45,353 nt of DNA, from positions 1 through 45,353 of the forward strand of contig JANYGZ010000082.1 in assembly GCA_025362235.1 (NCBI GenBank), read 5' to 3'. This DNA is from Ferruginibacter sp. (lineage in GTDB: Bacteria; Bacteroidota; Bacteroidia; Chitinophagales; Chitinophagaceae). Shown here in pieces: positions 7,637 through 15,394 of this stretch. The notes below the pieces were generated by a model. That model saw only the letters and a program-made list of their open reading frames with translations, had not been told where the DNA came from and ran no database searches. The translations under genes were made by a program, and so were the position numbers. Every line of letters begins with the position of its first letter. The first letter of the stretch is position 1.

Positions 7637-9118
7637 TTATTTTTTATAATCGTCGGCTATTAATTCACTTACAATTTTTGCACTTTTTAAACAAAGCGGA
7701 ATGCCGCCACCGGGATGTACACTGCCACCGCAAAAATACAACCCCCTGATAGTATCGCTATAATTTGCATGACGGAAAAATGCCGCCAGCTTTGAATTGG
7801 AGCTGGTGCCATACAAAGAGCCCATGTAGGAATCTGTTTGTTCTTCAATTTGCACGGGATCTAATGTATGCTCTGTAACTATTAGCGGTTCTATGTTTTC
7901 GCCTAACATACGACTAAGCTTGATGAGGATATCATTACGTAAAGTAACTTTTAGTTGATTCCAGTCTTGCCCAGTATTAGCAGGTGCGTTTACCATTACA
8001 AACCAGTTTTCTTTCCCTTCGGGACACATGCTGCTTTCTATTTTGGATGTTATATTAATATACACCGTGGGGTCACTGCTTATTTTTTTGTAAATAAAAA
8101 TATTATCAAATTCGGTTTTGTAATCCTTGCTAAAAAAAATGTTGTGCAACTGTAATTGAGGGAAAGATTTGTTTATGCCCCAATAGAAAATTATGGCGCT
8201 GCTGCTACGTTCCTGTTTTAATATTTTTTTTGCTTTGACGTAATTGCCCAGTAAATTTTTATAGGTGAAATAGACATCCACATTGCTTATAACCACTTCC
8301 GCCATAATATTTTCATTGCTCACTACTACGCCCTTCGCCACAGCTTTGTGCTGAATGATCAGCTGTACAGGGCTGTTGAAAAAAAACCGTACTCCTTTTT
8401 TTATGGCCAGATTATACAAGGCATTCGTGATAGAAATCATGCCTCCTTTTGGATAAAAAGTTCCCAAGTTCTGCTCAAGATGGGGTATTAAACTAAGCAT
8501 GGCCGGAGCTTTGTATGGATTACTTCCATTGTAGGTAGCAAAGCGGTTAAATAATTGTACGGTTTCCGGAGATGAAAAATGTTTATTATTGTGATGATTA
8601 AGGGTATTGAACAAATAACCAAACCGGGTGGCGCTTAGTGCACTGATGATACGTTTATTAAACCATGTTTTTACTTTATGTAAAGAATTATTTAAAAATA
8701 TCGTACCTATATTATCAAATATTTTTTCAGACTCTTTTAAATAAGCAATTACTTTTTTCGGTTCTTCACTCAATTGTTCTTTTAACTCCTGAACAAACTT
8801 ATCCGTATCTGTGTAAGCCTGCACAACTTTTCCATTTTCATAAAAATATTTACAGGCAATTGGCAAAGCTTGGTAGTTAAAATATTCTTGTATGGGCTCC
8901 TGTGCTAAAGAAAATAATTCTTCTATATTTTGCGGTTGCGTAAATAAAGAAGGACCAGCATCAAAATGAAAACCATCTTTTTCAAAAGCAGTTATTTTAC
9001 CACCCGGACCAAGATTTTTTTCATACACACTAACTTCAAAACCCTGCACCGCCATGCGTATAGCTGTTGCCATGCCACCAACTCCACTTCCAATAATTAT
9101 TGCTTTGTTTGTTTGCAT
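7637..9118 (-). CDS. crtD: CrtI/CrtD-family carotenoid desaturase, probably 1-hydroxycarotenoid 3,4-desaturase
   Basis: This 493-residue FAD-dependent desaturase has the dinucleotide motif GSGVGGMATAIR at the N-terminus and the C-terminal LYFCGGSVHPGGGIPLCL. The motifs GSLYGTSSNSK, AAFFRHANYSD and GGSVHPGGG resemble bacteroidete CrtD more than CrtI. The operon also carries a separate crtI beside crtB, so this second paralogue most likely makes the 3',4' double bond after CruF hydration. It precedes cruF by 10 bp. ATG start at 9116-9118. Assignment to CrtD rather than a second phytoene desaturase step is inference from motif and context. Confidence 0.82.
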   Translation of the reverse strand: MQTNKAIIIGSGVGGMATAIRMAVQGFEVSVYEKNLGPGGKITAFEKDGFHFDAGPSLFTQPQNIEELFSLAQEPIQEYFNYQALPIACKYFYENGKVVQAYTDTDKFVQELKEQLSEEPKKVIAYLKESEKIFDNIGTIFLNNSLHKVKTWFNKRIISALSATRFGYLFNTLNHHNNKHFSSPETVQLFNRFATYNGSNPYKAPAMLSLIPHLEQNLGTFYPKGGMISITNALYNLAIKKGVRFFFNSPVQLIIQHKAVAKGVVVSNENIMAEVVISNVDVYFTYKNLLGNYVKAKKILKQERSSSAIIFYWGINKSFPQLQLHNIFFSKDYKTEFDNIFIYKKISSDPTVYINITSKIESSMCPEGKENWFVMVNAPANTGQDWNQLKVTLRNDILIKLSRMLGENIEPLIVTEHTLDPVQIEEQTDSYMGSLYGTSSNSKLAAFFRHANYSDTIRGLYFCGGSVHPGGGIPLCLKSAKIVSELIADDYKK

Positions 9119-9173
9119 GCGTTTTAAAATGCAGTTCCAATTTAAGTAACCCGTGTCAAAGGAGGTATTTGTG

Positions 9174-9689
9174 CTAACTTTTTACTGCAAGATATGCCAG
9201 CAGTTTTGGAAAGGCAATTTTAAACCACTCAGTATATTTTTGTGGATGAGATTGAAAGGAGTTATTTATTTCAGTTGTTGCCATATAGCAATAATCACTT
9301 ACTTCTTCTCTGCACGGGAAAATTTCATTATCATAAGTTCCAACAAATACATGATCCAGTTCATGCTCTGTTAAACCGTTATCAAAAGGAGCTTTATATA
9401 TAAAATCAAATACCTTTTCCAGCGAAGTGGTAAAACCCATTTCTTCCTGTAATCTTTTTATGGCGGCTGCTACAATGTCCTGACCTGGTGCAGGATGGCT
9501 ACAGCACGCATTGGTCCATAATCCCGGGCTATGGTATTTATTTTCTGCTCTTTTCTGTAACAGCATTTCTCCTTTAGTATTAAAAATAAAAATGCTGAAA
9601 GCCCTGTGCAGCAGGGCTTTTTGGTGAACTTCTAACTTTTCCATTGTGCCAATCGGCACATCGTCCTCATCTACTAAAATAACATCCAT
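9174..9689 (-). CDS. idi: Isopentenyl-diphosphate delta-isomerase, type I
   Basis: This 171-residue Nudix-fold enzyme interconverts IPP and DMAPP, the C5 units for carotenoid synthesis. Cys63 in WTNACCSHP matches the catalytic cysteine and Glu110 in EHELDHVF the catalytic glutamate of E. coli Idi. The Nudix-like stretch AAAIKRLQEEMGF lies at 75-87. Length is typical of the type I enzyme. It lies 13 bp after crtB, so precursor supply is co-regulated with the pathway. ATG start at 9687-9689. Confidence 0.93.
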   Translation of the reverse strand: MDVILVDEDDVPIGTMEKLEVHQKALLHRAFSIFIFNTKGEMLLQKRAENKYHSPGLWTNACCSHPAPGQDIVAAAIKRLQEEMGFTTSLEKVFDFIYKAPFDNGLTEHELDHVFVGTYDNEIFPCREEVSDYCYMATTEINNSFQSHPQKYTEWFKIAFPKLLAYLAVKS

Positions 9690-9702
9690 AAATACCGGTT
9701 AT

Positions 9703-10539
9703 TTACAAAATATTAAGCTGTTTTCTTACACCTGCTTTTGCCACTATAATAACTTTACCATAATTAGGTATCCTGATACGCTGCTCTAGAATATTCGCTG
9801 GTTTTGTTTTTTTGATTTTTTTAAAGAGCGACAAATAATATTTATAAGCTACATATACACCAAACCTTGCTTTAATAGGTAACTGTACAATGCCTTTATA
9901 AGCATCGGAGAAATCATTGGCAATTTCATTTTCAATTTGAATTTTCATTGCAGGTGTAAAATTTCCAAAATCAACTTCCGGAAAATAAGTCCTGTTTAAT
10001 TGTTCATAATCAGTTTTAGCATCCCTTAAAAAATTTACTTTTTGAAAAGCAGCCCCAAGCGATTTTGCTGACGGCATTAATTTTTCATACATCTTTGTGT
10101 CTCCTTCGCAAAATACGTAAAGACACATTAAACCTACAACTTCCGCACTTCCATAAATATAGTCTTTATACCCCTCACAATCATACGATGCTTTACTAAG
10201 GTCCATTTCCATGCTTTTGAAAAAAGCAGCTATCAAACTGTGCGAAATATTATATTCATTAACTGTTAATTGAAAGCTATGCAGAATAGGGTTCAGGCTA
10301 ATGCCCCTTTCAATTGCAGTATAAGTTTCGTTTTTAAATTCTGCAAGCAGCAGCGTTTTATTATGTTGATGAAATGTATCAACAATTTCATCTGCAAAAC
10401 GTACAAATCCATAAATATTAAAAACAGGTATACGCAAATTAGGATGCAATAATTTAATAGCACTACTGAAAGAAGTACTGTACTTTTCTGTAGTTGCTTT
10501 ACTGCACTCGTGGCTCAACTCATGAAAAAGGTTCATCAT
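9703..10539 (-). CDS. crtB: Phytoene synthase
   Basis: This 278-residue protein of the squalene/phytoene synthase family condenses two GGPP into phytoene. The two Asp-rich Mg-diphosphate motifs are present: DEIVD at 50-54 and DAKTD at 173-177 (in NFLRDAKTDYEQLNRTYFP). YSTSF at 20-24 is the typical N-terminal marker. It follows crtI after a 138-bp gap with a strong hairpin and is closely followed by idi. Two adjacent ATGs (10539 and 10536) are possible starts. No GGPP synthase is visible in the window. Confidence 0.95.
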   Translation of the reverse strand: MMNLFHELSHECSKATTEKYSTSFSSAIKLLHPNLRIPVFNIYGFVRFADEIVDTFHQHNKTLLLAEFKNETYTAIERGISLNPILHSFQLTVNEYNISHSLIAAFFKSMEMDLSKASYDCEGYKDYIYGSAEVVGLMCLYVFCEGDTKMYEKLMPSAKSLGAAFQKVNFLRDAKTDYEQLNRTYFPEVDFGNFTPAMKIQIENEIANDFSDAYKGIVQLPIKARFGVYVAYKYYLSLFKKIKKTKPANILEQRIRIPNYGKVIIVAKAGVRKQLNIL

Positions 10540-10584
10540 GGCTCTGTGCTTTTTTGATATCAGTTATTATGTTCGTCATTGTTG

Positions 10585-10612
10585 ACTATCCCAATAACAA
10601 GTTTGGGATAGT
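10585..10612. other. Perfect hairpin in the crtI-crtB intergenic region
   Basis: ACTATCCCAA (10585-10594) and TTGGGATAGT (10603-10612) form a 10-bp perfect stem with an 8-nt loop. No T-run follows on the minus (coding) strand, so it is not an obvious intrinsic terminator for crtI. It could stabilise or process the polycistronic RNA, or be a protein-binding palindrome. Function unknown. Confidence 0.5.
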
Positions 10613-10677
10613 TTTGTTTAATGCAAGTTTTTATTTCTATTATACATTTTCGGCTTAATACCAGACTGGCTTGTTGT

Positions 10678-12171
10678 TTAAAACTGTTTTAATATTTCCT
10701 TAGCTACAACTTCTCCACTAATTAAACTTGGTGGTACACCCGGCCCCGGTACTGTTAGCTGACCTGTATAAAACAGATTTGTAACCTTTTTACTTCTGCA
10801 TGCTGGTTTTAGAACAGCCGTTTGCATCAAAGTGTTCGCCAAGCCATAAGCATTCCCTTTAAATGCGTTGTAATCTTCTATAAAGTTACTAACAGAATAG
10901 GATTTTTTATATATAATGGCATCTTTTACAGATTGCCCTATTTTATCTTCATAGCGTTTTATAACAGCAGTAAAGTATTTATCCCTAACCTCTTCTGTAT
11001 CATTTTGTAAGCCGCTTGCTACCGGAATAAGAAAAAATAGATTCTCACATCCTTCAGGTGCCACGCTGTTATCGCTTACAGAGGTTGCACTTACATAGAA
11101 TAAAGGGTTTGTTGGCCATTGGGGTGTAGTATAAATTTCTTTACCATGTTCATCAAAACTTACATCAAAAAATAATGTATGGTGCAAAATATTTTTCAGC
11201 TTTTTGTTTAAGCCAACATAATATAATAAACCGCTTGGCGCCATTACCCTCTTGTTCCAATATTTATCAGTATAACTTCTGCTTTCAAGTGGCAATAATT
11301 TACTTTCTATAAAATGATAATCTGCTCCACCAACTACCACATCTGTTTCAAATGTAGTATTTATAATTTGCTGATGGCTGTTGACAGTCTCTGCAACTAC
11401 TTTTTTTGCTACACCTGCTTCAATATCAATTTTTACAACATTGTGATTAAAATGAAATGTAACACCCAGTTCAGTAGCCAATTGATGCATTCCCAATACA
11501 ATCTTGTACATGCCGCCTTGTGGATACCATGTTCCCAGTTTTATATCAGCATAATTCATCAGGCTATACAATGCGGGCGTTTTCTCGGGCAATGCTCCTA
11601 AAAATAATACCGGAAATTCTAATAGTTGTTGAAGTTGTTTATTCTTAAAATACTTACCTATATGGGCTTTCATTGATGTAAATACATCCAGATTAAACAA
11701 TCCTTTTATAAGATCCACATCCGCAAATTCAGTAATTGACTGTCCGGGCTTATGTACTAATTTATTAATACCCACTTCATATTTATATTGGGCCTCTTTC
11801 ATAAATTTATCCAGCATAATACCGCTTCCTATTTCGATATCTTCAAATAATTTCTCTAGTGAATTATAATCTGCTGGTATATCCATGCAACTATTTGGCC
11901 AGTAAATTCTGTAAGATGGGTCTAATCTGTCAAGTTGATAATAGTCTGCAACTTTCTTTCCAAAACAATTAAAAAAACGTTCAAATACACCAGGCATCCA
12001 GTACCAGCTGGGGCCCATATCAAAAGTAAAACCTTCTGCCTGTAATTGCCTTGCTCTTCCGCCTGGCATGGGTTGTTTCTCCAATACGGTAACCTGCCAA
12101 CCAGCTTTGGCCATAAAGCATGCAGCTGACAACCCTGCAAAACCGCTTCCTATAATAACAACAGTTTTCAA
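10678..12171 (-). CDS. crtI: Phytoene desaturase
   Basis: This 497-residue FAD protein starts with the dinucleotide motif VVIIGSGFAGLSAACFMAKAGW and has ARQLQAEGFTFDMGPSWYWMP and the C-terminal TNLFYTGQLTVPGPGVPPS, the CrtI signature. It desaturates phytoene stepwise to lycopene at the membrane. The start is a TTG at 12169-12171, directly after an in-frame TAA; it sits at the conserved N-terminus, so it is well supported. It is 58 bp downstream of the ECF sigma gene and is the first enzyme gene of the operon. Confidence 0.93.
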   Translation of the reverse strand: MKTVVIIGSGFAGLSAACFMAKAGWQVTVLEKQPMPGGRARQLQAEGFTFDMGPSWYWMPGVFERFFNCFGKKVADYYQLDRLDPSYRIYWPNSCMDIPADYNSLEKLFEDIEIGSGIMLDKFMKEAQYKYEVGINKLVHKPGQSITEFADVDLIKGLFNLDVFTSMKAHIGKYFKNKQLQQLLEFPVLFLGALPEKTPALYSLMNYADIKLGTWYPQGGMYKIVLGMHQLATELGVTFHFNHNVVKIDIEAGVAKKVVAETVNSHQQIINTTFETDVVVGGADYHFIESKLLPLESRSYTDKYWNKRVMAPSGLLYYVGLNKKLKNILHHTLFFDVSFDEHGKEIYTTPQWPTNPLFYVSATSVSDNSVAPEGCENLFFLIPVASGLQNDTEEVRDKYFTAVIKRYEDKIGQSVKDAIIYKKSYSVSNFIEDYNAFKGNAYGLANTLMQTAVLKPACRSKKVTNLFYTGQLTVPGPGVPPSLISGEVVAKEILKQF

Positions 12172-12229
12172 TTATCTAAAGTAAAGCTTATTGATTTTAA
12201 AGCGGGGATATTTATTTTTATAGTATAAA

Positions 12230-12730
12230 TCAAAACCTTGAAAGTTGTTCTTTAAGCAATTTTCTTGCAAAGTGTATCCTACTTTTTATTGTTCCCAATG
12301 GTTCATTGAGCATGCCTGCAATTTCGTGGTATTTATATCCTTCAAAATACAACATAAACGGATTGCGGAAAATTGCAGGAAGCTGATGTATACAGGCTTG
12401 TATGTCTTTTAATTTTAAAGCACCCTCAGCAGCATTGGTAGTGGTAACCTGGTTGTAGTTTAACAAAAATTCGTTGGGAGTATTATCAAAAATGGTATTT
12501 TGTTTTGCTTTGCGGCGATAGTTGTTAATAAAAATATTACGCATGATGGTGTATAACCATGCTTTAATATTGGTACCCACATTGTACTTTTCTTTATTGG
12601 CTAAAGCCCTGTACATTGTTTCCTGCAGCAAGTCTTTAGCAACCTCATTATCTCTGGTTAATGTAATGGCAAAAGGCTTTAAAAACTCAGTATTATTAAT
12701 CAGTAATTGATTGAAGTCGATAGTTGCCAT
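12230..12730 (-). CDS. ECF-type sigma-70 family RNA polymerase sigma factor
   Basis: This 166-residue protein has sigma region 2 (DNEVAKDLLQETMYRALANK, then NIKAWLYTIMRNIFINNYRR) and region 4 helix-turn-helix (YHEIAGMLNEPLGTIKSRIH). No region 1 or 3 is present, so it is an ECF sigma. No anti-sigma gene adjoins it. It lies between the CarH-like regulator and crtI, an arrangement seen in Bacteroidota carotenoid clusters. It may carry the light signal to other promoters as well as its own operon. The upstream 137 bp hold a promoter and repeat elements. Confidence 0.92.
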   Translation of the reverse strand: MATIDFNQLLINNTEFLKPFAITLTRDNEVAKDLLQETMYRALANKEKYNVGTNIKAWLYTIMRNIFINNYRRKAKQNTIFDNTPNEFLLNYNQVTTTNAAEGALKLKDIQACIHQLPAIFRNPFMLYFEGYKYHEIAGMLNEPLGTIKSRIHFARKLLKEQLSRF

Positions 12731-12757
12731 AACAAAAGTGTTTAATTTATTATGGTG

Positions 12758-12830
12758 TAAAGTTAAACAAAATTTTAATTAAAACAAATTTATTTGTTTA
12801 TTTTTTTTAATTAATTGTTAAACAAAATTT
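12758..12830 (-). promoter_or_regulatory. Promoter and candidate CarH operator upstream of the sigma/crt operon
   Basis: On the minus strand, TTTG (12788-12785), a 19-bp spacer and TAACTTTA (12765-12758) match the Bacteroidota promoter. A perfect 14-bp direct repeat GTTAAACAAAATTT lies at 12762-12775 and 12817-12830, 55 bp apart. Between them is a perfect palindrome AAACAAAT-TT-ATTTGTTT (12782-12799) covering the -33 element. All share an AAACAAAWTT core. Binding here by the neighbouring MerR/B12 regulator is an inference. Confidence 0.55.
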
Positions 12831-12867
12831 AAAACTGAAAAATGATATGCAGGGTGATGCTTTAATT

Positions 12868-13746
12868 CTACAGTTCAGATACAAACTGCATTACTTCCGG
12901 GAATGATTTTTTAAAGTTGATGTGTGCAGGGATTTTCTTTTCGTAAGTATTGGTTAAAAGCCCTGAAATAATGATAGGTGTGCCTTTAAATTTTTTTGTG
13001 ATATTACTTATAAACTTATCAAAATTAAAGTTATGGCCTACGGCAGTTAAATGAGAGTACAAATAATCCGGCTTTTTTAAATTAACAACATATTCAACAT
13101 CTTTTAATGGAATATTGGCACCAAGATAAATGGTAGCTACCCCCCTGCTTTTTAATAAATAATACATAAACAACATCCCCAGTTCATGATATTCGCCTTC
13201 GGGTAAAAATAGCAATACGGTTTTATTAACTTTTAATGAAGAAGTAATTCCTTCAATACCTACTATCAGTTTTTGGCGGATGATATTAGTTACCAAATGT
13301 TCCTGTGCCGGGTTTATATGGTTGGTAAGCCATAAAATACCTATCTTTTCCATATATGGAAAAATAATCTGCGTAATAGTTCTTTCAATACCACGTGCCC
13401 TTATATGGTCATCTAAAATATCCTCCAGCTTTTCTATATTCAAATCAATCATACATTGTATCAAATCGTTTACAATGCGTTCCTGTTGAGCCTGTAGCTG
13501 GGTAAGCGAGAATATTTTTTCTTTTACTTCTACATCACCCATTTTATCAATGTGTGATATTTTATAACCATATTTATTGAGCAAGGCAATGTTCAGCACT
13601 TTTTTTAATTCATCGTTGCTATAGTATCTTATATTAGTATCTGACCGGCTGGGTTTTAAAAAATTATATCGTTGCTCCCATATCCTTATGGTATGTGCTT
13701 TAATGCCAGATAAATTTTCGAGGTCTTTTATTGTAAATGAATTCAT
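12868..13746 (-). CDS. CarH/LitR-like MerR regulator with B12-binding photosensory domain
   Basis: This 292-residue protein has an N-terminal MerR winged helix (IKDLENLSGIKAHTIRIWEQ, residues 6-25) and a C-terminal cobalamin-binding module. The four-helix cap carries W139-x9-E149-H150, the CarH light-sensing signature. The Rossmann part has E185-Y-H187-E-L-G190, where His187 is the likely lower cobalt ligand. In CarH, adenosylcobalamin holds a DNA-bound tetramer in the dark; light breaks the Co-C bond and releases repression. The gene heads the sigma-crt cluster, so it should induce carotenoids in light. A 13-bp palindrome lies 20 bp upstream of its start. Light sensing is inferred from the motifs. 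Confidence 0.9.
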   Translation of the reverse strand: MNSFTIKDLENLSGIKAHTIRIWEQRYNFLKPSRSDTNIRYYSNDELKKVLNIALLNKYGYKISHIDKMGDVEVKEKIFSLTQLQAQQERIVNDLIQCMIDLNIEKLEDILDDHIRARGIERTITQIIFPYMEKIGILWLTNHINPAQEHLVTNIIRQKLIVGIEGITSSLKVNKTVLLFLPEGEYHELGMLFMYYLLKSRGVATIYLGANIPLKDVEYVVNLKKPDYLYSHLTAVGHNFNFDKFISNITKKFKGTPIIISGLLTNTYEKKIPAHINFKKSFPEVMQFVSEL

Positions 13747-13765
13747 ATTATTGATGTATATCCTT

Positions 13766-13778
13766 CATTGTAACAATG
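13766..13778. promoter_or_regulatory. Palindrome upstream of the CarH-like gene
   Basis: CATTGT-A-ACAATG is a perfect inverted repeat with a 1-bp centre, starting 20 bp upstream of the regulator's start codon. Its position fits an autoregulatory operator. A 13-bp palindrome in AT-rich DNA may arise by chance. Confidence 0.3.
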
Positions 13779-13856
13779 TTGAATATATTTTGTTTGAAGA
13801 TAACCCGTAAAAGATTAACCGATTTATTTTGCAAAGCTTGTTTTAAAATAAAAAAT

Positions 13857-13876
13857 CCCGGTCAAAATAGACCGGG
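13857..13876 (-). terminator. Intrinsic terminator after the methyltransferase gene
   Basis: CCCGGTC (13857-13863), a 6-nt loop and GACCGGG (13870-13876) form a perfect GC-rich stem. On the minus strand it is followed by ATTTTTTATTTT and lies 22 bp past the methyltransferase stop. It separates the polysaccharide locus from the carotenoid operon. A-rich sequence on the other side means it could act in both directions. Confidence 0.85.
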
Positions 13877-13898
13877 CAAAAAATTGTATGTAATTAAT

Positions 13899-14576
13899 TT
13901 AAAATTTAACCCGAACAAAAAAATCCCTTTCAATATCAAAAATTTCAACTTTACCAGACCAGCCTATTTTTGAAAATAATGTTTCTAAATCTTTTTTTGA
14001 ATAATAGTATAATGGGCAATTCCTCATGTTATAGCGTATTTTTCTTTGCCAGCCCAAAAAGCCTCCTGATTTAGGAAAACTCATTAATAGTTCTTTTGTG
14101 ATTTCCGTTTCTAATTTTTTAAAAACCTCCAACGGTGTTTTTATATAATCAAAAAAACCAACTAATACAGCAGCATCAAACTTTTCTGTAAACTCATGTT
14201 CAAGGTATCCGCTATGCACATAATTTACTTTGCCTTCTGCTACAAATTTTTTAGTTTTTATTTCTGTCAATTCAAGCATTCCCTCTGCAATATCCAGCCC
14301 TGTAACAGTTTTGCCCATATTCAATAAAGCTTCACAATAAACTCCGCCGCCACAGCCTACATCTAATATTGTTTTAATATTAGTGTTGGCCGTATACTTT
14401 AAAACCAAATCGTACCGCAGCCGCATTGATTTTCTAAAATAGGTGTCTAAAAATTTATCCGACACGCTACGTTTTTTTGTATGCCCATAAATACTGTCAA
14501 AATCCGCAGCATATCCATGAAAGAAAGCCTCTACATCTTTTGTTTCAGTTACAGCATAGTTTTTATTATTATCCAT
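13899..14576 (-). CDS. Class I SAM-dependent methyltransferase
   Basis: This 225-residue protein has SAM-binding motif I as ILDVGCGGGVYCEALL (residues ~70-85), then VTGLDIAEGML (motif Post-I) and FDAAVLVGFFDYI (motif II). The substrate is not evident. It ends the minus-strand block that also encodes the polysaccharide deacetylase, a GT4 and an AsnB-like protein, with 17 bp to the deacetylase, so a role in modifying a sugar or lipid carrier of that locus is plausible. It is followed by a strong terminator. Confidence 0.85.
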   Translation of the reverse strand: MDNNKNYAVTETKDVEAFFHGYAADFDSIYGHTKKRSVSDKFLDTYFRKSMRLRYDLVLKYTANTNIKTILDVGCGGGVYCEALLNMGKTVTGLDIAEGMLELTEIKTKKFVAEGKVNYVHSGYLEHEFTEKFDAAVLVGFFDYIKTPLEVFKKLETEITKELLMSFPKSGGFLGWQRKIRYNMRNCPLYYYSKKDLETLFSKIGWSGKVEIFDIERDFFVRVKF

Positions 14577-14593
14577 TGTATTATTATTGTTAG

Positions 14594-15394
14594 TTATTGA
14601 TTGTTTAAAATATCAGATACTGTAGTACATTCAAAATCATGTAATAATTGTCGTACTTTTTTTTCTGCAGAATATAAATTTACATAATGGGTAAATCTTA
14701 TTCGCCTATTTATTCCCGGAACCTTGGGTTGTTTAATATCCAATTCCCAGGGATGTAAATAAAACATAGTATGCCGTTCCTTTAAAATTTTTTCCATCTT
14801 TTCTTTAAAAAAATTGTAGGGCAGTAATCTAAAATAACCCCCTCCCACACCAAAATCATAATTAAAGACCTTAACAGTACTTATTGGAAATTCAACTAAT
14901 CCATTATGCAACTGTTGAATTTTAGGATTAAACCCCGGAATGCCTGTGCGCTTTGCATCTCCCGGAAAAATGCTTGAATCAAATGTAAAGCCTTCTTCTT
15001 TCAAAATGTCCAATGTCCAAAGGCTTCTTGCATCTATAGAAAAATAAGGTGCCCTAAAACCGGTATAATTAACGCCAAATGAATGAATTAATTGTTTGGA
15101 TTTTTGCAATTCTTCTCTAAATTCTTCAGGAGATAATTTATAAATAAACGGATGAGAATACGTGTGGCAAGCAATTTCATGACCTTCATTAATTATCTCA
15201 CTGATCATTTTTGGATGATCCTCAATGGTTTTACCTAATATAAAATAGGTGGCTTTTACATTGGCTTTTTGAAATAATTCCAGCAATTTATAATGACCTA
15301 TGTGCAACCTTTTCTCAAGATTTTTCCATCTCTCAAAAGGAAGGTCAATGCCTTGGTACCAGTCTTCAAAATCAATTGTAAACGCAATTTTCAT
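14594..15394 (-). CDS. Polysaccharide deacetylase family protein (exosortase-locus-like subfamily)
   Basis: This 266-residue NodB-fold protein begins at the catalytic strand: FTIDFEDWY with Asp8 and Asp11. The metal-binding histidines are H77 and H81 in HEIACHTYSHP; R114 lies in GFRAPYFS and H214 in FYLHPWELD. The FEDW variant and the HPWELD ending match the subfamily found in PEP-CTERM/exosortase polysaccharide loci (TIGR03006). It has no signal peptide, so it may act on lipid-linked intermediates in the cytoplasm. It overlaps the upstream GT4 gene by one base, so the two are translationally coupled. Confidence 0.88.
   Translation of the reverse strand: MKIAFTIDFEDWYQGIDLPFERWKNLEKRLHIGHYKLLELFQKANVKATYFILGKTIEDHPKMISEIINEGHEIACHTYSHPFIYKLSPEEFREELQKSKQLIHSFGVNYTGFRAPYFSIDARSLWTLDILKEEGFTFDSSIFPGDAKRTGIPGFNPKIQQLHNGLVEFPISTVKVFNYDFGVGGGYFRLLPYNFFKEKMEKILKERHTMFYLHPWELDIKQPKVPGINRRIRFTHYVNLYSAEKKVRQLLHDFECTTVSDILNNQ

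Noticed and set aside
13776..13973. 65-codon plus-strand frame near the terminator
   Set aside because: It crosses the terminator hairpin and the end of the methyltransferase gene; no sign of coding.
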